Assembly (NCBI RefSeq): GCF_014805625.2
Contig: NW_023998422.1
Coordinates: 8,719,312-8,783,311, forward strand
Direction of reading: 5' to 3'
DNA from: Glossina fuscipes
Lineage: Eukaryota > Arthropoda > Insecta > Diptera > Glossinidae
DNA: 64,000 bases
Shown here piece by piece: positions 24,932-38,640 of this stretch. Positions within the stretch are counted from its first letter, which is position 1. Each line of letters starts with the position of its first letter. The position numbers were made by a program, and so were the translations under genes. Below the pieces are notes generated by a model, which saw nothing but the letters and a program-made list of their open reading frames with translations, ran no database searches and was not told the origin of the DNA.

Positions 24932-25700
24932 TTACCGTACCGTTCTCGTGGCGTGTGTACGCAGCAACTTAATGTACCGTGTACACCAAGTCGTCGAAGA
25001 TACAAAAATTTCAAATATTTTAGCTCTTGTTAAGTACTAGCCGCAGCCTGGGAAGTATTCGCCCGACAGAAAAATGTTATGTCGTCATCGATGAAGCACT
25101 GACCAATCGCACATAAATGATGGCCTATCGCTCTGAATGTTGAGGACCCAGGCATATGGATCTAATTATTGCATTTCCTAACTACTCAGGTATGCAGTAG
25201 GCCTACATGTATAATCTAAATCAAAGTCTTAGTAGTCTTAAGTAAATTTAAAAATTTTTTACGTACAATCTTCGGCAATGAGTTTACTTCAAGGCCTTCA
25301 AATTTTGTCTAAACATTCACCTTAAACTTGCTCCCAGTTATGAGCAAACCAAATATTATTCAATTAACACAAGAGAATGAATGCTTGCCATTAACTTAAT
25401 CATAGCTTACAAGTACGTTTACATATTAAGTTGTTGTTGGTTTTTTATTTTAAATCTATTGATATAGTTTACGCGCTTAAGTTTTTCCGATAAAGCCCAG
25501 CACAGTTGATCGTTTAGTTTAAGTTTAGTGTTAATTGACAGCTAAGTCACAGCTAGTAGCTATAATGCTCAACTTTTACACACAAAACTTTCGCCATAAC
25601 TTGACTTATTCTAGTTTGATTACAACACCATTACCGGTACAAAGTGGTAACTTTTTCACATCAGTCTACGCAGTAATCTTTCTATAAAGATATAATCTAT
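24932..25700. other. No gene recognised
   Basis: Complex sequence; nothing supported. Confidence 0.5.
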
Positions 25701-27130
25701 AATGTAGTAGTAACAAAAAAGAGAAGAACAAGAAATAGTAAAAGAAGAAGAAGCAGAATCAAGAAGAGAGAATGAAAGAGAACATCTACCTGGAGATACT
25801 TGCACGTAATAATAGTTAAGTTAAGGTAGTTGCAGTAGCAGTATCAGCATCAGCATCAGCAGCAGCGGCAATAAGAGACTTTTCAGAAAATATAACAATT
25901 TATGCAATAGCAAGGTATGTCAGTAAACACATATAAACATATATATATATATATATACATACACACACACACACATACACACACACACACAGGCACGTAT
26001 GCATATCTGCACTTGTATAGGATTAAAATTCAGTTAGATTTTAATCTTATGTCTATACTTTATGGAACTTTTCTGTTTTCTGGTAACAATTTATCAAAAA
26101 TCCAATCAATGATAAATATGAGAAAAAGGAACAAACAGGAAAAAGAAAAAAAAAAAAATGAAATAAAAGAAAAAAAACGGGAGGACATTCTAGATGTAAC
26201 AAAAGTAAAAACTACTTAAATATTAAAGATTACTGGTAAAGAAAACTATAGAATTTCATCTCTTTAAACTGCAAAAAAAAAAAAAAAAAAAAAAAAAAGA
26301 ACAAGAAGAAAAGAAAGGATACCTTAAAAAACACTGCAGGAGATCTTTGCTGATAAAATGTAATCTCTTTCCCATAAGAAATTCTTTTGTTTAAAAAAAA
26401 ATGTTTTTTTTTTTTTTGTTGTTATTATTGTTGCTTTCATTTTTATACTCTCTTGCAATGCATAGGAAATAATCAATTCACACTTTGAATACCATGCCAA
26501 AGGATGTTTTGTATCAAATGACAACAAATAATCATAAATTTTACGCCTCTTCTTAGCTTTATCAGTAGAAATGTGCGTGCGCTTATAATTTATGAGATTT
26601 ATGTACTCTAACCTTTTGTTAGGGTAAGATGTCCAGGGGAGGAGATAGAGGTAAAGGCTGACAGTGAGAGAGAGAGAAAGAGAGAGAGAGATAGAGAGAG
26701 AGGTGGCTTGGGACGGAGGGATTATATTCAAAGTTGACATATGACAACTGTCGTTTACTACTGACATACGATGTTATGTATTTTTCAGTACATGTGGTCT
26801 CGGTTGATTGTCCCCTTCTTTTCCCCGACAAAAAAAAAACGAAAGGGAAAGGGAAATAAATTACAAGCGTTGTGTGTATAATTAAAACTTTTCAAAAATT
26901 CTTTAATTATGACGTTGTTAAAATTTAAAAGGAAAAGAACAACTTGTAGTCGTTGCTTTAATTGATAATTTAATTAGATATTCAATGAGATACATGCTCG
27001 CAACATATCGACGGAAACGCAGTCGCTAGCTCCCATCCAAGCCATGCACATAGAAACATATTATAGACCGAGAAATGTGTTTATGGTAATGTTTCTGTTT
27101 TTTTTTTTTTTTTTTTTTTTTTTTTTGAGT
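25701..27130. repeat. Simple-repeat island 4
   Basis: GAA-rich tract at 25720-25770, CAG/ATC at 25835-25867, (TA)n then (CA)n at 25937-25992, A-rich tracts including 26 A at 26273-26298, (GA)n at about 26664-26702 and a long poly-T at about 27097-27126. Confidence 0.9.
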
Positions 27131-27158
27131 AATAAAATGCGACCTACATACAAACGAA

Positions 27159-27240
27159 TTTTTATTCCCACAACCGGAGGATGAGGATATGCTAACTTTG
27201 TTATTTTGTTGGTTACAATTAGAGACGCGCATCAATGAAC
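27159..27240 (+). mobile_element. Mini-me/INE-like left end
   Basis: TTTTTATTCCCACAACCGG at 27159-27177, then AGGATGAGGATATG, aligns with the left end of the 818-bp element at 7256 (TTTTATACCCATCACCG then AAGGATGAGGGATATG). No matching right end was found nearby; a GTCY-like array follows. Confidence 0.5.
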
Positions 27241-27299
27241 ATATGAGCAAGTATTGCGTGCAGTTGTAATTAGTTACATATGTAAGTCAAACTGGCCGT

Positions 27300-28345
27300 G
27301 TTTGCGTATTTGCGTGTTTGCTTATCTCTCTATTTGTTCACTCGTCTTCACTCTCTCTCAACATCCTTCTATTTGTCCGTGTATCCATATGTTTCGGCTA
27401 TCTGTGTAACTGCCCAATACATATCTGTTGGATTCTTCATCTGATCGTTTGGTGTTGTTTTGTTCATTTGCAAGTCGATTCAACTATGCAATCGTCTTTC
27501 CGTCTACGACCATCCACTTTCCAGGCTTCTTGTCCGTTCAACCGCAAAGAAAGCCTTTTCCCTGTTTGTTCGATTATTGATGGAAGAGTGCGCCAACCCC
27601 TATATTTAAGAGTCCCTCTGCTTGTGCGTCTTCTATATCCCTATAACCGTTTGTCCCTATATTCGTGCCTGCCTCTGTTTACGCGTCTCCCTTTTCGTGT
27701 GTCACCCTGTTCGTCCTTTTATTCTGCCTCTCCTCCTAGCCATTTTGCCTACTCGTGCGCCTGTTCGACCATCCCTCTGTTCGTGCCTCCAAATTCCCGT
27801 CCATGTGTTAATATATCTATCCATCCCTAAGTCGAGAAAACTGTCCGTATATTTGTTTATTCGTTCTTTCGTTTTGCTACTTATCTCTTGCAAAGCAGTT
27901 TACCGTCCTCTTCCGCTTTAAACGAGTTCATCTGATCATTTGTCTTTCTACATCCTATCAAGTCATGGGTTCAATTCTTTACTTATCTTTTGTCCGATGA
28001 TTGCATGTCAGTCCATTTGCCGTCCACTGTTTCACTTTTTTACCATTCCTTCCCCATATCACTTATCACGGCTACTATCCATCTGCTGCCATTATGCAGC
28101 GGCGTCATTCTTCATTCATCCTTCTGATCTTTTGTCGGCTGCAAGTGTTTGGCTATTCATCCGTTTGTGCCTTCTTCCGTCCATCCCTCCTACCTCGGTC
28201 AAACTGTACGGTTTCCCATCTGTCCGTCTATCGTTCCCCATGTATGCCTCATGTATGCTTATTCGTCTTTATTTTCATCGGTCTGGCAATCTACAATCTT
28301 TCAATACTATGTCTCTTTATCCTCTTTAGACTCTCTATTGTTAGC
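27300..28345. repeat. Degenerate GTCY-type pyrimidine array
   Basis: About 1 kb dominated by eroded TCTGTCCGT, TTCGTCC and ATCCATC units (for example CCGTTTGTCCC, CCATCCACTTTCC, CCATCTGTCCGTC). Overlapping Ser/Phe/Leu/Pro-rich open frames in all three forward frames (up to 170 codons) come from the repeat and are not genes. The mini-me-like end just upstream suggests its origin. Confidence 0.75.
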
Positions 28346-28895
28346 AATCTCAAAGATACGAAGTGAAAACTTGTGAAAGTTGAGTATGTTCTTGGTAAAA
28401 ATTCCTATAAACTAAAACGTTTGATGATTTTGAAAATCAAGCAGAGGTTTAAGAATTCACTGCCACTGAAAGAGCCATCGTCATTGTATGTAATAAAATT
28501 CTTTGTAATTTCGCGAAACGATGGGCATTCAAAATTCGTCTCCAAGGCGCTTATAGCTTTCTTCTTACTTATTGCCCTATATATAAAATTTCTATAGAAC
28601 AAAATTAATTACATTTAAAAATGGTACGTAAGTGAATAAATAAGTCTTGTATTTTGTTTGTCTGTGTGCTTGTTTATACACCTCTTGTCTATGCTGCATC
28701 GACGAATGTGTGTTTAGTCATCAACTCAGCTAAACTAATGAGATGATATTTTCATATTATCCATATTTGCATTAGTTTAGTGTTATTTGTTTTAATAAAG
28801 GGATTTAAGAGTAAAATCATTTTTCTACTTTGACGATTCGTCTTTGTCTATATCCGTATCTATAAATGTAACTAATTGCCTGTAGAACAAGGGGC
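28346..28895. other. No gene recognised
   Basis: Complex sequence with overlapping 65-74-codon frames on both strands, none convincing. Confidence 0.5.
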
Positions 28896-30062
28896 CATCA
28901 ACGATAGTGTATAGTAGTGACACTAGTAGCAGCAATAGTAGTAGCAGTAGTAGTAGTAGTAGTAGTAGTGGTGGTATTAATGTAACAACTGGTGGTAGGA
29001 AAAACAGTTGTTGCAGCAGGCAACAGCGATAGCAACAACATTACGTCGGTTATGCTGTTAGTGAAAATTGAATTATATTGAATCACATTCATTGAATATC
29101 TATCCATCTATCTATCTATACATCCATCTCTTTATCTATTTTATTATGCATGTATCACAAACACGCACTTATACGCACAACCCCACATATGCATGGATTA
29201 TAAGCATCATATGTATAGATATGTATAGATATCAATGCGAAAATATATGTATATATATATATAAATATTTATTTGAATGTGTGCTTAGCTTGTTGTTCCT
29301 ATAGCGCAAAGCACAAGAGCACCACGGCTTACAAAGGCGGTGTACAATACACTTGAACACATGCTCGTTTCAATTTTTTCTTTTTTTCTTCTTCTTGCTT
29401 TTAGATATTTTGTACAATAATTTTTATCAAAGTTGTCGTGTGTATATGTAAGCGGCACGCAAAGCTGGCGGACTAACTCTCTGACTGGGGCAGACAACGG
29501 GCCAAGCTGGCATAGGAGGAGGGGGTAGCAAACAAGAGCAAAGCATCTCTTGCGTTCTTTCTCTTTTTTGATTGTTTTTTTTGTTTTTTTTTTTTTTTGT
29601 TTTTGTTTTTTGCTTTTCTGATTTTCCTTATTTTTTTTTTTTTATTTTTTTTTCTTTTTGTTATTCTTTTTTCTTTCTCTCATAAGCCTACACATGTATG
29701 AAACAACTTCATATGTAGCACGAATAACACACAAATATATGTATATGTACATGTAAATTTGTATGTAATATTACTTAGCCTGCAAGTGAATGACTGACTT
29801 TCATGGTTGGCATGGAATCTTGATAGATATAGATGGACGGACGAGATAAATAAATGAGACACTTTAGACTTTGCTTGAGTTCAATTGAGGAATGTTCTTT
29901 TAACACGCCCGTACTCTTCAGCAGAGAAATATTACTAAGAACAAAAAAATTCAAATTAAAATGCAAAGATTTCAATAAAAGCGCTTTTTAACAGTAATGG
30001 GGGTAGAGTCGTCATCGTCGTTGTTGTTGTTGCCGCCGTCGCCACCGCCGCCGCCGCCTTGT
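28896..30062. repeat. Simple-repeat island 5
   Basis: (TAG)n at about 28920-28972, (ATCT)n at 29098-29120, (TA)n at 29251-29264, poly-T tracts at 29573-29668 and GTT grading into CGCCGCC at 30012-30058, the GC-richest simple repeat seen here. Confidence 0.9.
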
Positions 30063-32191
30063 AATAGACATTAGAGATATTTCTTAAAGTTTAAAAAAAT
30101 TAAAAATAATAATTCTTAGCCTTTTCTGCGAAAGCGAGCAATTTTCTGTTATTCATTTTGAAAGATGTTTCTGTTTTTATATTAATTAATTTAAAATATC
30201 TAAAAATCATTCATTACTTAAGCATCACACGATGTTAGTTACATTTTAAAAAATTGAAAAAAAAAAAGAAAAAACAAAGAAAAAGTACTTTCTCCTATTG
30301 GGCAAAGAAGAGCTTAAAAACTTCCTTACACACTTTTCTTCGATGCGAAAAATTGCACTACGTACACATGATCACTATGTTAGTAAACCATATTTCAAGG
30401 TTTCGAAGAACCAAGAAGAATTGGTTATTGGATTCCTCTGTTACTTATCGCTCTTCAAAAAAGTAAAGTAACATAATTGTTATGCAACGCGTTTTTGGAC
30501 CGTGTGAAACCTCTCTACTTTCGTAGACATAAATAAGTTATAGTTCCGAGATCAATTTTTAGTGTAATTCACTCTAGGTTAAAATCCTTTCCTCACTCCT
30601 TTAAGTAGACTTTACATTTTTTAATGGCCTACGCCGAAGCTATTGAGTTATCGCTTTCCCTTCCACGGCTGCTCAAGTGCTTGAGATTTAGAACATTTTT
30701 CTTCCTACACGCAAGAAACCATAAATGGCCTAAACATGATCGAACGAACTGTTAGCCTCTTTTTCTTTGCTCTAGTAAGACTCGCTTAAAGTTTCTCTTC
30801 GTTTTTTCTTCTTCTCTACGGTCAAGCATGCGTTTTAAGGCTCGTATTCTCCTATGGCAAAGAAGATCGATTGAGTTCTTAGGCTTTTTCTCATTACTTA
30901 AGCTGTTGTCACGAAATATTAACTGCTTTGAGTAAAATCTGCCGCCCTTCTACCTCACCACCCTTAGACATATATGAATTTAGTTTTTTTGGATTTTCTA
31001 ATGGTCAAGTAAGTCTAACACAGCTTTGTGAAGATCACACTTTTAAACATCTTGAAAAGTTGATTGAGATGCTTATCAGATTCTTTTTATGACCTAACTA
31101 TAACGATAACGCTAGTTGAGTTAAAAGTCCCTAATAATATCCTTACAAAGAGGGATTGCTGTTGCATCGATTCTTTATCATTTTTTTTTCCTTTGCATTC
31201 ACCTAAATCCATGTGTCTAACCAAAACTATAAGAGGGAATTCTATTCATCGCTTAAATTGTGAACCGCTCTCTTACTTTGGTATTATATTCTTTACTTTC
31301 TTCTTCGCTCCCAATTCAAATAGTGATGATGACCCAAGTAGCACTATCTAAGCTGGTCAGCGCTGGGATTCAAAAAAGCTGGTTGTTTCCTTTGAATCGC
31401 TAAAGAAATTCCGAGTATAACACGCTACTACATGGCCTTTCTGAGTACTTTTAAGCTTATATGCGCAAAGCCTAATTTTTGGGAGCTTTTTTTTTTTTTT
31501 AATATGACAGACCACTTGGGTTACTTACCCTATGCCCGTAACACAGTGACGATCAAAAAGAACTAAAGAAAGAGAAGAAGACACGGAAGAAGTGATTCCA
31601 GTGGATGTATTCCCAACGGGTAATTGCTATGATTTTCCGACTGAGCACTCACTATGCTACCAAGTATACTTTACCACATTGAAATTCGATTCTGTGAGCG
31701 TTGACTTGGTCGCCGCAGTCCATATCTACTCGGTTACTCATGGGTATTAGCTTGTAGTTCCATAAAGAATGTACGAGATTTCATAAAATCAGTCGCAATC
31801 TATATCTGATAATATGTATAAGAAATTTACTACTGCTTACCAAAGTTATGGTTCACACTCGATATGATTACAAACCGCCTTCAGTCTTCAGTATGAGCAA
31901 ATTTTCCTTAGTTAGGTATAATGGCAGTAATGTAGCAGTTGTTTTATCCTTCAAAAGGCTTCATTCGGCTTCGCAATAGATGATGTCATGCTTTGGTCTT
32001 TTACTACAATTTATGTAGAAATTTGGGTAGAAATTTCTAGAGAGAAAACAACTAAATCTTGTTTATCCTTTTGCTACGATTGATGCTCCGTAACAAAGTC
32101 AATAGCCTGCCTGTCATTAAATGTCATTTGTTAAGTGGCAGCCGGCTTTGTTGTTGCCCTCTAAGTTTTGCGATTAATCGCAATCGTATCG
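30063..32191. other. Complex sequence, no gene recognised
   Basis: Frames of 70-95 codons show no family wording. A repeat shared with intron 6 begins at about 31488. Confidence 0.55.
31488..31572 (+). repeat. Dispersed repeat shared with unc-5 intron 6
   Basis: TTTTTAATATGACAGACCAC, then ACTTGGGTTACTTACC and CAGTGACGATCAAAAAGAAC, aligns with TTTTTAATATGACGCGTCAC, ACTTGAGGGATACTTC and CGGTGATGGTTAAAAAGAAA at about 50588-50653. This is a second dispersed family, of unknown type. Confidence 0.5.
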
Positions 32192-32440
32192 CTTAAGCAA
32201 AAGCCGCAATCTGATACTCATTCTGGTGGTGGGTAGAAAAAGATTTGAGGTAAAAAGTTAAAGATTGGCATCTCTTGAGTAAAAGCCGCGATACATTCGT
32301 CATATATTTATCCACAGGGCGGATATAAAAAAATTTCGAATAAAAAATGTAAAATTTACATTTCTTAAGTAAAACTCACAACACGTTCATCAGATATTTA
32401 TGCGCTCAGATGGCGGATATACTATAAAAAAAAAATTTAT
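32192..32440. repeat. Minisatellite, three units of 82-90 bp
   Basis: Units start at 32192 (CTTAAGCAAAAGCCGCAATC), 32274 (CTTGAGTAAAAGCCGCGATA) and 32364 (CTTAAGTAAAACTCACAACA). Each continues with TCATnnnnTATTTAT-like and GGCGGATATA/GTGGGTAGAAA-like blocks, then an A-rich stretch. Units two and three are closest to each other. Confidence 0.75.
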
Positions 32441-32841
32441 GCCAAAAAAAAAAAAAAAAAAAAAGAAACATTTAAGCGTTAGTGCACAGTGAGGAGGAAT
32501 AAGTCGAATTACAATGACTTGTCCTCCATTACGTATGAATGCAAGATAATTTTTAAGCAATAAAGCAATTATCGCCGTAAGAGGAATAAAATAATCGACC
32601 ATACTCGATTCTCGCATAACGCCTAGCTATCCAGCACATTACACTCTTAATTGTCTAATTCGAAACGATTTATGCGTTTTTAGAATTATGTCTACAACTT
32701 TTATTTAATTCTTTAAAATTATTATAAAGCAATAAAGACAATGTTTTAATGACTCATGTCTCTTGCGTTCCTTTCATAATTATTTACATATTTATCAGTT
32801 AAGCTTCGAAGGAAAAGAAACAAAAGAAGAAAAAACAAAAT

Positions 32842-32885
<44 letters not shown>

Positions 32886-33423
32886 AAAATTTGATAAAAT
32901 TTTAAAAGAATTTATAATTTTTTAATAATGTGCACCATTCTATGGGGCACATTAATAGAGAGTTTTGGTTAAATAAGTATGTGTGCGTGTGCGTATGTGT
33001 GTGTGTGTGTGTGCGTGTGCGTGTGCGTGTGTGCGTATATATACATATGTACGCATAGCAGCAGACAAGCGAGCACCTTTATGCATATTATGCCATTGCA
33101 AACAACAACAGTCAAGTCATTTAGTGACAGAGCTGCTGATGATGATAGGCAACGACTATCATCACCTAAACAGAAAAACTTAACTAACTGACTGGCTAAC
33201 TGCCGTTTGCCTGCTTGCTTGCTTGCTTGCTTGCCTGCTTACTTGTTTGCTGGCTTGTCGGCGTAACAATGTGTATGTTTGTTTATTGGTTGGTTTGTTG
33301 GTCGGTTACTTGGTTGGTTGACTCCAAGAAATTAACTATTCAAGGCAGGCATTTAGAAAAAAACCTATACGTAGAGTTCCACGAAAAAAAGCGTGAAGCT
33401 TATGTGTAAGGCCAGTCAAACGA

Positions 33424-33464
<41 letters not shown>

Positions 33465-34165
33465 CTCTCGCGTACGCTACTTATACTAAACGGACCTCTA
33501 TACAATATTCTCTTGTTGTTTTTTATTTTTTTTTTATTTTGTGCTTCTTCGTTTTCGTCTTAGTTGTTGTTTTTTTTTTTTGCCTCCCCCTTTATCTTTA
33601 CGTTATCGTTGAGCAAAGTCGGTAACTAATGACAAACGTATAAAATGTGAATGAATGAATATAAGTGACAGAGTGACACTCTCTCTCAATGCAAAGGAAA
33701 ACGTTGACAACGTTTTGATAACATTAAAACACAACAACAACAACAACAACGCAAATGGACAACAACAAAAGCATTTTAACAAAAATCAAAAACAATTCCA
33801 CTAAACAGGCAATAGACGATAGTTTTAAATGATATTATGTGCACGCCGTACAATACAATAAAGACGAAGAACATTGTATGTTACAACAACAACAACAACA
33901 AGACCAACGGCAACAACTTTTTGTTTCGTATTTATTTTAAAATAAATTTAAAAGGAAATTAAATGACATATACACAAACACACATACATATATATATTCA
34001 TACATATATATTACATATATTACATACATTCACACAAATATATAGAAAAAATCTCTCGCATATATATATGCACTTGCACATCAAAAGTGCCGTACGATTG
34101 TATATACGTACATACGTACATACGTACGAATATTTATTTATTACAAATTGTGCAAAAAAAAAAAA
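32441..34165. repeat. Simple-repeat island 6
   Basis: A runs at 32443-32464 and 32843-32879 (37 A), (GT)n with GCGT variants at 32980-33030, a CTTG/TTGG series at 33205-33325, (CA)n joined to (TA)n at 33424-33463, CAA repeats at 33734-33770 and 33882-33920, TA tracts to 34020 and an 18-A run at 34155. Confidence 0.9.
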
Positions 34166-35630
34166 AAAAAGTGGACTCTTGCACCATAAAACATTCTCTA
34201 ATCAATTCTATGCATGTTTAAATGATAAGCTGGGAATGCATTTGCAATGCAAATATTTACAAATACCCACACATCTGTAAATAATTTAAAAGTTTACTCA
34301 TCAATGATGATCATCAATTTAAAATTGTTGTAAATAATTTATTAGGACTCGGTGATGAGCAAGCAAAAGGTATCTGAATCGAAAGCTTTATTCTCCTTGA
34401 CGTACTCTAGAAGTTTGTCAGATTTTTGCTATGAATAACGTAGCATAACATAAATGTCTTAACTCAATGAACACTAACTTGATACTTTCAATATCCTAGC
34501 GGTAATTGGATTTGAAAGGTATCGTCTCGTTCTGTTCTCGTTTTCAGACTCCCTACAACACTCTATTAACGTATATTGACTATATTGAGAAACTACGCTA
34601 AATTACTGTTGTTCTTAATTGTCACAAGAGCTTGGGAAAATCTCATTATTCTCCGTTCCGTTCGTGCGTTGATTTTATGGAATACTACTGGTTGCAAAAA
34701 TCCGGACAAACGAACGTAGATTTGACAAATGGGCCTCATGTCAGCCTGCGAACATCTCCGGGAATGTCCGCCCGTCTGTCACTTTATTGTTTGTTGCAAA
34801 TTTTACAAATTTCCAGCCAATCCAGTAAGCTATCGCCATATTTGCCCGACAGTCCATTGCTTTTATGAGCTTACAACAGAGGTAAAATTTAAGACAAGAA
34901 AAATGAATAAAACCGTCACGTGAGGGTGATGGGTGTAAAAATTCGTGCGAATTGTGTAGTTGTTTTTATTGGAGAATCGTGCCATTTCAATACACGGTAA
35001 AAAAAGATCGCATACAAAAATGGTTGAATGTGTTGCACATGCCAGCGATCTCGAAACTTTGATAAATGTCAAGCGACTCCTCACACTTTTTCATTACAGT
35101 ATAAACGTTAACAGCATGCGGCCTTTGAATTAATAAAATCCTTATCACGGAAGTCCGTTGGCGCCCTCCATAATGCTTGCAGAGAATCGCGTTTTCAACG
35201 GATTAGAACTTTCAGCACAATGCACCTTTAACCTACACGCATATGCTCACAGAGAGCAAGAGAGATGTAATGTTTGGTTTGCTCAGACTCTTTTCGTGTT
35301 CACCTCTGACTCGTGTACGATATTTAATTCCAACATTCAAATACAAAGTTATGTCGCGGATATTTCGTATTGCGCCGTATCGTACCTGTCGCGTTTTGCG
35401 TATCGTGTGTCGTAACCGAATTTTAAAACCAAATTTTTTTTTTTTTTTTTTTTGGTTTTAGTTTGCGTACAACGCTATACACCGGAAACCCACTTTTTGC
35501 ATAATCCGCGATAATTTTTGAGTTCTGTAGAGGTCTTTGCTGAGTTGATTAAGTTGGTGGTCGAAGTTGGTAGGAAGAATTCATTAAAGGTTGACTCACA
35601 GATAATTTCTCTTATAGATGAACAGAGTAG
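34166..35630. other. Complex sequence with one element end; no gene recognised
   Basis: GAGGGTGATGGGTGTAAAAA at 34922-34941 is the right-end type of the mini-me/INE-like element; its left partner is not evident. Open frames of 64-85 codons are unassigned. Confidence 0.5.
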
Positions 35631-35639
35631 ATGAGAATT

Positions 35640-35900
35640 GCGAATTCATTGCTCGCGGTTTCGAATCTTAATGCGGTAGAGTACACTTCAATCGTGGCTA
35701 TAGTGCTTAGGCGTAAGGGCATAACACTTACCAATGGGGCACATACCCTACTGCTAGGCTACGGTCACCACATCCATATCTCTTTCTCTTTTCTCACTTC
35801 TTTCTAGGAGTCGTCGCCAGGTTGACCGTCCATATGCTTGTGCCATCTATTGTAAGTCATTGGGATAAACGACTTTTTGCTTACACTAAATAAATAAAGG
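35640..35900 (+). mobile_element. SINE-like copy (related to the copy in intron 6)
   Basis: A B-box-like GGTTTCGAATCTT (35659-35671) is followed by GGCTATAGTGCTTAGGCG, CATAACACTTACC, GGGGCACATACCC, TCTTTCTCTTTTCTCACTTC and an A-rich tail AAATAAATAAAGG about 230 bp after the B box. The intron 6 copy at 55690 has the same order and spacing. The A box is not clear. Confidence 0.5.
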
Positions 35901-37222
35901 TTCAATTAAGACATGAACACGATGAATGCATGATGAACTCAATTGTCGAAATGTGATTTGATTGCAGGTGTTGATGTGTCATTGAAGATATAACTAGCAT
36001 TACATCGATGGAGTGAAAATCATATGAAAAAAATTACTTTGAATTATACACAATGCAAGTGTGTGCTCAGCGTTTAAAACTTTTTTCCCTTGTGATGCAC
36101 ATATTGTTGAATGGTTTCTCATAATCCCTAAAAGGGAGTAAAAAAAGTGCGTTAATCGCCACGAGATGCTTTGGGAATTTAAACAAAACAATACCGTTAA
36201 GGTGACGGCTGACAAAATATGCAGTGTATACGTTAAAGATCCCATAAATGATTCGCGCCGGTTAGAAACTAGTTTTCCAATTTCCCATCTAATGATATGC
36301 TACGCTCAGCAGGAATAGCATTTGCAATCAAATATTTATTCACTTTTCTTAAAGATGACTCATGATGATGATCGCCCATCTCTTTTAGAGGATATTATTG
36401 GCGCCGTATCATATGTAGAATGCTTTTAATCCGTCATCAAAAACCTTTGTTGAAGAAGGACAAAGAATGAACAGGAAGATTATACCGGCCATGACGACAA
36501 CCTTCGAAGGGCAATATTGGATCTTGAAATTCATTTCACTGAATAAAAGATAGGGCAAAACGGTTGAAAGGGTCGTAATCCTTACTTTACCCATTGAAGG
36601 TTCTTAATGTAAACATTATCAACTTTTAATTAAAAATTTTTAGAAAAACTGACCAATTATTAGTTTTTCAACAATTGTGACCTGGGCGGAGAAAGAGAAA
36701 ATTTAAAAAAAAATTTTGGTTTCGTAACCTAAAGTTTGACATCTAGATCGTTCTGTTAACAGAGAAATAAATGACAGGGAGTTAGATGAATTCTAAAAAA
36801 AGATTCAAGAAGCCTTCGCCATAATGATGGTTAGGTCAAATTGTATTATCAACCTGTAAATCCGAAGGCCATACTACTTATGGCCATAACGATGAATGCG
36901 ACCATATCATGTGGTATTGGGCACCGATGAGTTAAAACTTCACCTGTCTCCCCATCAAAGCGCATTTAATAAATAAGATAATGGTTTCGCTTTAGGAAAA
37001 ATTTTACACAACGACAATCTGCAAGAAATATCAGTAATTAGTAGAGGCAGACTATGTGGATTAATTGTTGGTTAACAGTAGTTTCGATTCAAGCGGATAA
37101 TCATTCGAGATAATAAGTTATTTACGTAATTATAATCACTTGGTCCTTACTTGAAGTACCTTTTCGTCTTTCATGAGAAAATCATGATCATTTTCAAACT
37201 TGTTAAGTTTCTAGTCAAATCA

Positions 37223-37262
<40 letters not shown>

Positions 37263-38395
37263 TTATATTTTTATCTAAGAAACTCTGTACGTTTACAAAC
37301 GGACTTACTTGGCTCATTCATTTTAGAATTTCATTGTGACGTTTACAGGGTGTTTAAAAAACACCGCCAAGATGACTTGTGCATATAGAAAGCCCCGATC
37401 TTAGGCAATCGCAAGTTATTTTCTTAAAGGTTTAAAAAACTTTTTTAGACTTCTGTTAATCCTCGTATAAAGTAATGGGTTTTACTTACATAGCAATCGG
37501 TCTCTAGGAGGCATTGTCTTACATTGTCTCCTTACAGCTTTAAAATTGATCAATGATTGATAAAAGACTTAATTTATTTCTTTAATCACATTCCTTAAAC
37601 AATTATTATATAATATCTAGAAAACATTAGCATGATTATCATTAAACTAATCAGGTGGCAAATGTACTCATAAAGCGAACGGAAAAAACTCCAATCGGGA
37701 GTGGCGTTTTGATGCGTATTTCCGGCTAAAGGAATGATAAAATTTCTTTACCCTTAAAGGTTTTGGATAGTAGATAGCAGAGTATAACAAAGTTATAACA
37801 TATTATCCTCATGCCATGATTCAAACACTAGCCTATCAGTTCCGGTTGCGGTTAGTGTGCGATGAAATAAATTCATATAGTAACAGTAGAGTATAATAAT
37901 AAGTAACAGTGACGCTTAACTGATAAATAAAATATTTTTTTATTATTATTTTTTTTTTTTTTTAATTATATTAAAGCAGAATAATAAATAACGGGTAATC
38001 GATACCAACTGACCGCTAAAATATAATACACAGGATTTTAAACAAAAGCCGATACGATAACATTAGTGTGAGTGTTACGTGATTTTTGTTATAATTTCAA
38101 TGAAAGCACTACAACGGAATGACGTTAAACTCATTTGACTATATATGATCGAATATGTAATCATTTAGACATCCTTTGCTTTGCTGAAAATTCAGCATGT
38201 CACGGAAATCTCATGTGTCGGTGATGTGAGGTAATTATTTGGAAATCTAAAGTAATCCAATTCGCGAAAGTTAAGTTACCACGAATCATGCCACCTTGGC
38301 ATGGTAATGCCTTGATTTTATTTTTAATTTTAACTGATATAAGGGTTAATCTATCTCAATCCATGGTAGCAGTGTCAGTCTGTCTTTTATAGAAG
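35901..38395. other. Complex sequence, no gene recognised
   Basis: (TA)n at about 37226-37259 and poly-T at 37946-37962 are the only simple repeats. No coding signal. Confidence 0.55.
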
Positions 38396-38640
38396 AAACA
38401 AGTAACAACACTATAGTGAACCACAGCCCGCTATTAACTACTTCATGCTACTGTGGACTGTTCATATGACGACTTTTCAAAATAAGGCGTTATGTGGAAA
38501 GTGGTCTGATAGCTGAGAGCTATTTTCCTTGGAACAAAACATGTCAGTGTACCAGTGTTTCATCAAAATATCCCATAAGTTGCGGTCTGCAAGTTGAGCA
38601 CAAGTAAACAAAACGGAAAGACGGACAGACAACGTCAAAT
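38396..38640 (-). mobile_element. Dispersed repeat family R, minus-strand copy
   Basis: It starts AAACAAGTAACAACACTATA then GTGAACCACAGCCCGC, the reverse complement of the family end. It continues CTTTTCAAAATAAGGCGTTA and ends in GGAAAGACGGACAGAC. A good near-complete copy. Confidence 0.65.

Noticed and set aside
27318..28376. Overlapping Ser/Phe/Pro-rich open frames of 75-170 codons on the + strand
   Set aside because: All forward frames are open at once over an eroded pyrimidine-rich GTCY array; composition explains them.
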